This document shows, in pieces, positions 42,201 to 54,200 of a stretch of DNA of 64,000 bases (within the stretch, counting starts at the first letter, position 1; each line of letters begins with the position of its first letter). A program made the translations under genes and the position numbers. Source of the stretch: Sclerurus mexicanus (Eukaryota > Chordata > Aves > Passeriformes > Furnariidae); the NCBI GenBank assembly GCA_013396755.1, contig VWZF01003401.1, positions 125,603-189,602 on the forward strand, given 5' to 3'. The notes below the pieces were generated by a model. The model was given only the letters and a program-made list of their open reading frames with translations. It ran no database searches and had not been told where the DNA came from.

Positions 42201-45200
42201 ATTATTCCAGAATTGCCTTTCCCTGTAACAATTCTTTTTGGGGAAAGGAGTTGAATGTCAAAAAATTACGATCATAAAGCTTTTCAATCTGTCCAGTTTT
42301 GAAGGTGTTTCAGTGATGGAGAAAGAGCCTAGGGAATCAGGATCACACATGAATGAGGTGGAAAGACTCACTAGTTTCAGTTTCTCCTTAACAACTTCAG
42401 TTGTTAACAAAACCAGAAAAACATTAGAGTACTGAACCAGTCTGCATGATCAAACGGAATCAGATGTGTCCAAGTTGGTTCTGGAGTTGGTATAAGAGAA
42501 ACAAAATGGTAGTTCTCGAAGGACAATAGAAAATATTGGCTTATTGACTGAAAAAAACGTAACGTAACTTTCATAAAGCATATTACTTGGATTGACTGGA
42601 ATATACTTACGTGAAAACTGCAGAAAATTATGCTTCAGTCTCATTTCCCAGAGTAATGTGAAGAATATAATTTTGTACAGATTATTTTCTTAATGCAGAA
42701 ACCACTGATGTGTTTTACTGAACTTGTTGTACAGTGATAACATGGGAATCCATGCCTGTGAAGGGACTGGCAGGTCTTGAAGAAACCCATCAAACGCAAA
42801 CAAGACTTACCCAGTGGTATTACACACATGGTTTAGCAGAGCCACATCTAGAGCCTGGATGGCCAGTTCATCAGGTACGGTCAGTCCTTTGTGAAGGTGC
42901 TCCTTTATCTTAAGTGCCAGCTCAGTCTCTGGCTGATCATCTATCACCAGCCGTATGGCATCTCCCATGGACAGGCGCAGTAATCCGTACACACTCGCAA
43001 GCTTCTTGGCAACTGCAAAACGTTTTGATTTCAACTCACAACTTTTACCACAACCTGGCAGCCCACTTAAGTATGTCCTTAGTCTCAGAAGCTAAGCTCA
43101 TTTCCACTGGTCATTTCCATTGCATAATCTTGGTAAGTGTGTACCTATCCCTGCTTAGGCCCCTGTGGGGCCCAGACCTTGCATATGAACAGAGCATGCC
43201 CAGTGAACTAATGCTGTTCAGTTCAGCACAAACCACAGCAGCAATAGTCAATGTTATTATAAAATGTCTTAGAAAATACGATTCTACTACTGCCCCTTCT
43301 ACAGAACAGCCCCGCAGTTAGATCACTTATTCAGAAAATGGGAAATGGCTAAAATTTTCTCCTAAATGTGATTTGAACCCATGTCTTCTTTTCTAACATT
43401 CTATTCTAATCATTAAACTACGGTATAAGATGAATTTTCTCCTCCTCCAGATAAAGGCAGAGATGTGGATTGACAGAATTATGGAAGAACGAGAGGCAAG
43501 AAAGGTGGAAATCTTGGTTTTTTTTTAATCTAGAAATTTGGCGACAGACTGGGGAATGGGGAGTTTGGAGTCCTAGTCCTTGATCCTATTAATATTTTTT
43601 CATTTTACATTAGATCATATTGACTGAAAGAAATAAGAAAAAAATCAGAAAATAATCATAAATAATACAAGGAGCATAAATAGTGTAATTCCAGTTTTTC
43701 TAAGTGCAAGTCCAGGTCACTAACATCTTAAGAACCTGGGATAAAATTCACATGGACAATGCATAAGTATCTGACTGTCAAATGAGACACTAGAGAATGT
43801 AACTAAAAGAATTTATGCCCAGCAAGTAAAAGCAGGAAGACCAACAATATTAATGGTTTATGATTTTTCAATAATAATGACAAATACAACTTCAATCATT
43901 AAATAAGATTTTGCTTTACAGATAAATGGCATGTACCTGTAGTCTTTCCAGATTTTGGAGGTCCCAGAATTGCAATTTTAACTGGTGCAGCTGGTTTAGG
44001 TTTTGGCTGACAAATATATTTGATGGGATTTGTCATAAATCTTTCTTTATTTTCTTTACTTGAAAAGAAATAAATATATTGTCGATGGATTACAGGAAAG
44101 ACTGCTTTTCCATGGCTTTGGTGTGGCCTAATTACATCTCCTTTCCTTAGCTGTAGTGTATACAAAATGGGAATCAGTTCATTAGGTTTGGCAAAGCCTC
44201 TTCTCTCTCTGTCCCAGAGAAGTGACTTTATAGGCAAGTAGAGAAGTACCAACCATATGAAACAGACAATCAAAGCATTATGGAGTTCATACACATGGAC
44301 ATAATATTTTGTCCAAGTCTGAGACACTTCCATATATGTGTAATTATTATACAGTAATTGAAATAAACATTGAAGACAGAAAGAATACTGACTATTTCCA
44401 GTAGGTGGTACCGTAACACTTTGGGTCCATCAAAATAGTGGTCAGGGAGGATTAACACAATACCTTTTTTGATTTACAGAGAATAAGGAAAATAATTTTA
44501 TTCCTCAGTGAATTAAACCTGCTTACCTGCCTGACAGCAGAAGATACACTGAGAATATTGTATTCAGCAGAAGTCATGTACAAATGAAGAAAATGTAAAA
44601 AGATATCAATACTTAGATTATGGTCAAGTGTAAAACTACAACAAGGTAAGCCTGAAAGATTTATGGTAAAATACATGCACCACTGATTAAATGTTTTCAA
44701 ACACATCAGACAGCCCGCTAGAAAGTCTGTAGGTAGATCATTGTCAGAAATGGTCATTGCTGTAATGCTAAATTAATTCCCTGCACCATTGTTCTCTATG
44801 GAAGAACTTAGTCATGTCCCTGTTGCACCTCTTGGAGAAATTGCCTTAAAGTGTCAAAAAAAGATGTTTTAAACCAAAAAGTTGACATCTGTAGAAAAAA
44901 TTGCCCAGATGGCATTCACCTTGCAGTTCTAAAGGAACTCAGAAGTGAAATCGTTACTGAGAAATGTGTAACATTGGCCTTCTTTCAACAAAAAAGGAAG
45001 GTGGAGAAAGTTACCAGTTTTTTAAAAGGCCTCCAGGGTGGGTCTTGGCAAACATAGTCCAGTAAATCTGACTCTGTATTGAGCAAATTGAAACGTATTA
45101 AGGAAAGTAGTTACATTCATACATACCAAATAATGTGGAAGAGCCAACTCAGCTTCTTGTGGAGGGAAATCATACCTCACAAATCTATTACTATTCTTTG

Positions 45201-48200
45201 AAGGAGTCAATAAAGTTCATCTGATTATTACAGTAAGAGATGGGACTGTTCTACTGTGTGGCATTGCCTTGACAGACTCTTCTTGTATTCTTAGGTTCCT
45301 GTTCCTGCATGAAGTCATTTCAGGGTGTTTGCCCTCAATTTATGAGATGTCGTAAGCCTGTTCTACTGCATATCTGCTTCCCTTCCTCCCTCAGCTCATC
45401 ATTTTTATTCTCTGCTTACCTAATCAGTCACATAATTACTTTCCTTCCCCCTAGATTTAATCTAAAAGTAATTGGCATATATTATCTTCCTTTCTACCCC
45501 AAAACTTCCAGTCTGTAATCCATTTCATAATTTCTGTTATATTCTGATAAATTATCCTATTTCTCTTTCATATATTTTCAGTGTCAGCACACCACTCTGA
45601 TTTTATCTAATAGCTTCTTATGACTTCTTTCTTCTAACTGAATTGTACTTTTCAGTAGGCAAAACCCACTGTATAGAATAAATGAATTAATTGGAGAAAT
45701 GGAATGGTAAAAATGTAGTGAAATCTGATAGAAGGAAGTGCAAGGACTGGAGTGTAGGGACTAATTAGAATTAAACACATAAACTGTGGTTCAGTAATGA
45801 CAGAAGAGTAGAAATTATCTGCTTCTATAAATATGTCCCTAGATTATTAGATGCCAATTTGATGCAGCCATAAAAAGAACGAAAATTCTGATCCTAACAT
45901 TAAAGAAAGACAAACATGATCTGGAAAAGGTGAAGACCCAAGATGATGACTATACAAAAAGGAATAAAAGTTGCTTGATTAATTGGCGTAGTAAAATGAA
46001 GGACAAAGTAGGTTTCTCTCAGGGCCTTTCTGCTTTCTGTATGTTGTTCACTGGGCTTTTTTTTCTAAAATCCTCCTTTCTATTTTTGATTTATTCACAA
46101 TCCAAACTGGTTTTTTTCTTGTATTAAACCAAAAAACTACATGCTAACATTTCACTTCCTACCTATAAAACTGTATCAGCCCACTTTTGGGGATGGACCT
46201 GAGTACTTTCTGACCTCAGCTTTCCAGATCTCTAGTAAAATATTATAGAAATATATCTGTTGCTCTTCAAAATTTGTAAATTTTGTCAAGAAAGAATTAT
46301 TGCTGATGAATTACATACATCAAACATTTACTTTTTTGCCACTGTTAGGGTTGGTGGCCACTTGTGTATGTGGCTTGTTAGAAATTTATACTCCAAATCC
46401 TATCAGTTTGTTTTCACCACTTCTGGAAGGCTTTAAGACCTTCTGTGTTGTCCTGTGTTTTGTGTAGCAAAAAGAGATAGGCATTTCTTTCTGATTCAGT
46501 GACACCTTTAATTGTGTCACCAGTAATAGTGTAACAAATTTTACTAAATGCCTCTCAGCCTTAAATTAACTACAACACTGAAAAGACTAAGGCCTTTTAT
46601 TATAAATGTTTGCTGTATTTTGTGTTTATTCAGTGGTGTCATTTTGATTCAGTAATGTAGTTTTCATTCAGTATTTCTGGTATTAATTGCTACTGTCTGA
46701 TAACATCTTTTTAATGTAAAATACATTTTTAAAAAGTGTTGCCTCTTGAAAATATTCTTGATCCGTTTGAGAACATTACCTTGATGGGATCCCACTGACC
46801 GAAAGAACTTGGAAATTTATATGAGAGAAATAGCATCTTCTCTGCAAGTGACAAACTTATTGGGTAACATTTCTCAAAAATGCTTTCACGGTTTTCTGTT
46901 AGAGATTTCAGCTTTCTATATACTTGGTAGCATACGACGTGGGGCTTCCGTCCTCCATTAATCTCAATTGGTGGTATTAATAATTTTTCAAATTCTTCCT
47001 GGTTATGAAAATGTAATGAAATATTAGAATCATAGACACAATCAGATTTTAATAAAGACTGAAAGCAAGATTTTCTGTCCACTGTCAAGGATTTCTTGAG
47101 CATGTTCTCAGTCATCATAAATCAGCAAAATTTGTTTTGAGATGAGAATTGGTCTTCCTGCCCACTGAGGTTTAAACTATCCAGTACCCAGTCTGTATTA
47201 AGTATCACGCAATTACAATATTATATTATTATGTGCTTTTGCAAGTTTTCTCTCTGGTCAGTGGATGGAGCCTGAATCATGATTCATTTCTTCCTGAAGT
47301 AAGATACTTAGTAAATAACTACTACCCATCTACTTACTGCCTTAGATGTAGCATTATCATTGCAGACATCTAACATTAGATGAGCTTGCCTTACCATATG
47401 TAACTGATTTCAAGAAAATTATGTTACTAGGAACTGTATTAAAAAAATAGAGCTGTCTAGTAAGAATTTTGTCTCAAAAATTATTTTGAAATACTGTTCA
47501 TATATTTATAACTCTCTAGTTTGGTTGCCTATATCAACTGACCTATCAAAAAGGAAATAAGGACACCAAGACTAGATTGGCCTACCCAAATGCTTCCTTT
47601 TTTTTCCCTACAATATTAAGTCATATAAATTATATACTCTTAAAGTCTATGCCTTCTCAGTACAGCCTTCATCTTGCTCACATATTTAGATCATGAGGAC
47701 AGCAGAACAGTTGCTTAAGCACTAAAACTTTTATGTGACAAACTGAAAATTCTTTGTGCATCATGCAATCATAGAATTTTACAAAATAAGCAGTGGTATT
47801 AGTACCTGTACACTTTGTAATCTCTCTACTTCTGAATCAAACTTTTCTGCAATTTCATTTTGCATGCGTTCAACAGCATCTTCTTCATCTTCTTCTTCTG
47901 CTTCTTCTTCTTCTTCTTCCAAAAACTTTTCTTCAAGTATAGCCTCAATGTCTTCATTTTGATCCTCACCTTCCTCCTCAGTGGCTTCATAATTCCCCTC
48001 ATTTGCTAAAGCCTATAAAGGCAAAAGATTTTGTTGTTTCATGTCTATGATACAGATGTTTTGAAGGAACATAGGGCATTCTTGTCTCTTTTTAAATTAA
48101 TTATTAATTAACCCCCCCCTCATTTTGGGGTATCCTTTATTGTAAGCAAAACCCTAGTAGATTCTAGAATCTTATTTCAGAAGAAAATACAGGGAGTATT

Positions 48201-51200
48201 GCATAGTGCATACAGTGAACTATTGTACAAGTTCCAAGAGTGCTTAAAAGAACTGAAAAGCTACCCTGCAGTTTTGATAAGAGGAGTATTTTTTTCATAC
48301 ATGGTATTGTAGTTTGACAGGACTTTGTTTTAAACAAGCATGTTTGCTGAAAGTGTAGCTGACAGAATTTCATGGGCAGCCAAGTAGTACATTAATGCAT
48401 TTATAACTATACTATGTAACTGACTTCAGGCAGAGATCCTGGTACAGTTCTATTCTGGACTAAGCGTGGTTTTGACAGGGTGCTTAAGGCACGGGCCTAA
48501 TTCCAATTAGTGGGGCTACTCTTATGCTTACAAATTAGATACATTAAACACATTCATAAGTATTGTGCTGACTTGGAGCACATGTTGAAAATTTTTTTAA
48601 AACTGTTTTTAATCTTCAGGAATCAATAGTTTCTAAAACAATTCAAACATCATATCAAATTATTTTTGAAAGTTTCTCACAGTCTATCACATTTTTACTA
48701 TCTTAAATCGTGCTGAAGTCTGTAACTAAAAGCTCTAGAAATTTTTAAGGTATGAATGCAAACACTGCTATCTAAAAATTTTCTTATTAGCTTGTGTTCT
48801 TACCTCCTGCTTTTTTTGTTTTCTTTCTGCTAAAAGTTCTTCCCTTCTTCTAGCAATCTTCTCATCCTGTTAGTCAAAAAAGACGCTAATCAAAGCTCTC
48901 TGACAATTGGTAATGTGGCCTATAATTAACGTTGTTCTTTCCACCTTCAAATTCTGTTCTCAATTGGTTCTAATGTTAAAAAATACTACCTACAGTTTGA
49001 AAGTTTGCAGATCAGATATACCTCTCTAGGCATGTAAGCCAGTTTTAGAAAAAATAATTTGGCAACTTCTTGGACTGAGATTAGAGGGGGGGAAAAAAGA
49101 CTGTGTTCTTATCACACTGAAAATACAGTAATATTTTTATTGGTAAACTACAGAGTTTCTAAAATTATAGGTGGTTTCTGTCATTTGGCAAAGGGGTGAC
49201 TGAACACGGTATTAAATGTATGCTGTTCCCTTTGACAGTTTAGGCATGTTTGTGGTATTGTGTGAGTCTTGTCCCAAATTCCATTGTCCCAACTTCTTGC
49301 GTGTCAGCTGCTCTGTAGTAACTTACATTCAGACCTTTTCTGATACATGTGAATTACTTTATCTCACTTTTATAAAAAGTTAGGAATATATTACATGTGC
49401 CAATTGTAAGTGTCTGCATAGAGGCTTCAAGTTACTTCAAATAATTTGGGACCTGATCAACAGTAGGCACAGGATCATTTGAACGGGAGACTGTGCAGCC
49501 ACAGCAGCACTGCGAATGTGGCTTAGAGCTGTTACCTTTCTGTGCAGAGTATCATGGATTGAAACACAGACACACACATACACTACCTATGAAGTCAGCC
49601 TTTGGGAGATGCTGATCAACTCAACAGCACATGCTCAGGAAATCTGGGATACAACAGCATTACAGTGCATGAGGTCTGTATTTGATGTTTTCCCCCCCCG
49701 CATATTCACTTCCTCCATCTAGTTGCCTTTTGTCCAGGACTTTCCAGATGTCTGGCATTCTGTCAGACTGCAGCACAGCTACTTTTCTTGGGCTGCAACA
49801 TGCCTAAACTTCTTCACAAATTAATTGCACAGAAGAGAAAAGGAGCCCTAAATTATTTTTGGTTCCTATGTCAAGTCTGGGAATGGTATGAATGTGTTGG
49901 ACTGTGCCTCCCGGCATCCATATCTGTTACTCTCTCTGCTCTTCACAGCTTTGGGAGTTTTAGAATCTGTGTTCAGACCCATGCTGTTGAAACTACAGAA
50001 ATTAAAGGGTGTAGGACTGAAAACTTACCCTTATTTTTGCTTTTAGTTCCTTCAGCTTCTTTTTATATTCCTTTTTCTTACGCCGTTTTTCTTTCCATTT
50101 TTGCAGACGTGGAGGAAAAAGTCGGTCAAGAATGTCACTGTCTTCTACTTGAATATAAACTGCAACATCAGGACAGAGTCCTCGTTCTGCCAAATATTTG
50201 ACTTCATCTGCAGTACGAGGGAAACCATCCAGTATAAAGCCTGTGGACCTAAATGGAAAATGAGATATTTACCATTACACAGTGTAGTTTAAAGCGCAAC
50301 ACAATGAACATGTAATTATTTTGAAAAAAAACCCAAAGCCTCCCATATTAAATGCGTATGTTAAAAGCAAAATTAAAAAAAATTCTTTCAGCTACTATCT
50401 TTTGACAATGTAAAACTTATATTTCATTATGTATTTTAATTAGCATAGTCACAAATTAATTTCTTCTGAGGTTTTAATGTGCAAAGCTTAATTATTTTAA
50501 AAGAACTTAAAAAACCCAAAATAAATTGTGTCCTCAGACTTGCTTGTGTGTAAAAAAATATTTCTTAGATATTGCTCTCAAAAAAAAGAAGGTTCCCCAA
50601 ACATTATTTTGGTAAAAACTGCCAAAGAAAGCATGCACCAGAAAATTTATGTTTCAGAAATGCCTGACAATTGCTTCTCTAGTATAGAAATTTGCCACTC
50701 AGAATGACTTAGATCTCACTTCCTGGAGACATTACAAACAAGTCAGATATGCCTGGAAAGCTCTATGGCTTATTGGAGCTCTTACAATTCCAAATTAGAT
50801 GAGGGGTTATGTAAGGCTGAATGTTGTGTTGATAAGAAGTGAATATTTATTTTTACTACTTTAGACCTTATTAGGATACATTGTAAAATTGCAAAAAACC
50901 CAAAGAACCTACAAGGAGTGTAGGGAAGAATCGGCAGCCCTAGATGCTGTGGGAAAGAAGAGCATATTATTGCATAGTCCAATGTAATGTATTGTAATGT
51001 GATATAATACAATATAATATAACAACATTATGTGTAATGCTGGGTAATTTTTTGTCTTGGTGCATTCTTTTTTTCTTAAAACTGATGTCCTTGTTTATAC
51101 ACCATTTAAAGAACATTGTCCCCTATCTGTGGTCTGACAGGATAAAAACTACATGAAAATATAAAAGGCTTGTTTACATATCTGTCCTGTATGCTCATGA

Positions 51201-54200
51201 AAACTGCCCAGCTATTATCCAGTTCAAGTGTGCTAAGTACTTCTGTCCAGAACTGTGTATAGCATACGAGACATGATATTAGTGTCAAAATACCAATCAA
51301 ATAGTACAGCAAAACCAAGACTGAAAGGTAGGTCATAACTCGTAAAAAGAGCATTGAAATAATCTCTGTGATAGTTATTTACAATTGTGGACAAAATGGA
51401 TGATATACTTTCTAGGATTAATTAAAGAAAGAGAAAATCTAATTACAGTTACCGGAATGGCTCTTTCTTCCACCAGTCAAGGACAATGTTATCAAGGACT
51501 TCTGGAGGCAGGTCATTACCATCAATTAGATTTGCTTTGATTGCCTCTTCCTCACCAGTTAATGCCTCTTCCTTTAGGTAAAGAAAATCAACAAAGAAAT
51601 GAAAAACATACTCCAAAAGAATAAATAAACAAACAAAAGCCATAAATAAATAAATATCTATTTAACACATTTATTGTTTTTTGGCTAAGTAAGGTACTAT
51701 CTTCATTTGATGTAAACCAGCAGAAACTAACTCATTTGCCACATTTCACCATACTACATTATACATTTTTGGTAATTCCCTAGAATTAGGGGAATTGCTG
51801 CTATGTGAGTTTTAATAAAACCTAAACCCAAGCCCAATGGTTAAGAATTTAATTAGACATATGCTCAATTCAGAGGAGCAGAAACTGAAATGAGCACAGT
51901 CTCTCCTAATTGCCTACAAGAAGTTTTCCACTTAGATATACATGTTCTAATGCTGGAAGACTATCTGCACTACATCAGAATGTTTTTTCACTTTTTAAAA
52001 GCAACTCTTTTGAAAATCGACAGAAAGTATGTTAAAGAAGGATGTGTAAGGTTATTGAGTACAGGCACAGGAACAGATACCAGACAGATAGCATTGTTCT
52101 ACAGAATAGGAGTAATATTAATGACTAATCAAATGCAGAGCATTCAAATACCAAATCTAGCTATTAAATTCATGTGAAAAACAGTTGCTTTTCTTTCCAG
52201 AATATGTAACACTGTAAGTGTGATGTGGCTGAGGATGCACTTCTCATAGAATGGCTTCCTGACTAAGACTGCAGTAAAAAAGAATGAAAAGATGGTATAA
52301 ATTGATGATTCTGGATTAGTTTATGTAAGTCATGATATCAAAACACACGTTTTTACAAGTATAGTGAATAAAATACAATACTAAAGTCAGAAAATATCAC
52401 TGTTCCTGATGTACTGTGTTATTTTTGCATGGTAAAATTCACTGAAGAAAATGTTATTCTCTAGATAGTTGATTTTTTTTGTTTGGTTGGTTGGTTGGTT
52501 TTTGGGTTTTTTTTGCCTGATAGAGAGAAATAGCAAAGGGCATAAGAGAAATGTATCTGGTACATTTTTAAAGAGTTCATTGTTTTATCAATACCTTATG
52601 AAGGCCACATTTAAAAAAAAATCATCTCTATTTGTTTAAGAGGACTAGATATACACCACTGAAAGCGTGTGTTTTTTAGATGTCAGTGGCCATCAAACAT
52701 GGCCCTAAATTGCATCCAAAGTCACTTGGAGAGAAAACCCTCACAGCAAATGGATTTAAGATGTTCTCTTTTTTGTGAATTCATTACAAAGTTCTGCTGT
52801 TCTTTCCTCATGTAGTAGTCATATTAACGTAAATTGCTCAAGAATTTGTTAGCAACAACTTTTCAGAAAAAAAAAGGAGTAACACTTTTTAGCAAAAGGA
52901 TCCAAAGTGATTCAGGAACCCTCAAAATGATGGTAGGGAACTGCTTGCTGCAAGGCTATGTCTAAATGAGATGCTGACATCTATTCTGATAATGTAGCCA
53001 AAAGAACTTGAGAACATGTTGGAAGTCACAAGTGTAATGTAGTGTGTGTGTGAGTAATAGTCTCTCTAGTGCCTGACACAGCATACATATTAAAAGATGT
53101 TTGTGCAACAGAAGATCCCTAAGAAGACAAAGTGGTAGCCAAATCTATAACACAGAGACATCTTGAAAGAAATATGTGAAGTGGAAGAAAACAGTAAAAT
53201 GCATATTAAAATGAACCACTGACATCACCATTGCCAATGAGCTGTTGGAACAGCATTTGTATTTGATAAAAGAAAAGAAACACAAGAGGTATATTCCAGG
53301 TACAGAAAAGAGAACAGCCCACCTAGCCATGATTTGAAGGACAAGGTTGGTCCCCAGACCTGTCAGTGTAGTGAATGCTTTGGCTGACACATACTAAAAC
53401 AACCAGGATGGTATCTTTTTGCTAAACTTCCCAGACTGCATGGTGTGTTTTGTTTGCCTTTAGTGGTTTTGCTTTGAATAGTATAGCTGACCTTTACACC
53501 AGCCTTTTTTAAAAAGATTTATATGCTGTGTACCTGTGTTGAAACTTCCCCAAATATATCCACTGCTGTCTAAAGAAGAATTCATTTGCATTAAAAACTT
53601 GCGGGTTTTTTCCCCCCAGTATATCACTGCCTAATAAAAGATATCACTCTCCCCTGATAAACAATTATGTAAATGTCTTTTCTGCAGGGAAATTACACCT
53701 TCTAAGAGATGGGTTTTATAATTTCATGTTAAATTCCTATTCTGGCTTGAAAATGGTTATTTTGTGTATGGATGTAAAAAAGATTATTATTACCTGTTTG
53801 CTTTGCTCTGTCTCAGTTTTAGTATTGCTCTGAGAGAAGTCTTCTAGTTCCTCTGACAGAATTGGTATTTTATTGTCATCTTCTTCATGTTCTTCATCAA
53901 CATGGGGTCCAACCTTCTTTTTAGTTTTGGGTAAGATCAATTCCTGTAGATATTCTTCAAACTGAATATGGAAAATGCCTAATTTGTCTGCTATCTGTCG
54001 TCCACAAGTAGTTTTACCTGCTCCATGAGTGCCAAGTAAACACATCCGTAAAGGAGGAGCCTATAGGAAAAAAATGGAATTCTATAATATTTTGGAGTGT
54101 ACAATGCACCCCCTACTGTTTTTCACTTCCAAAGTATCATAATAAAAATTCCAAAAACAATTCTTGATTTTACATTTTAATTTTTCCAGACTTTCTATTG

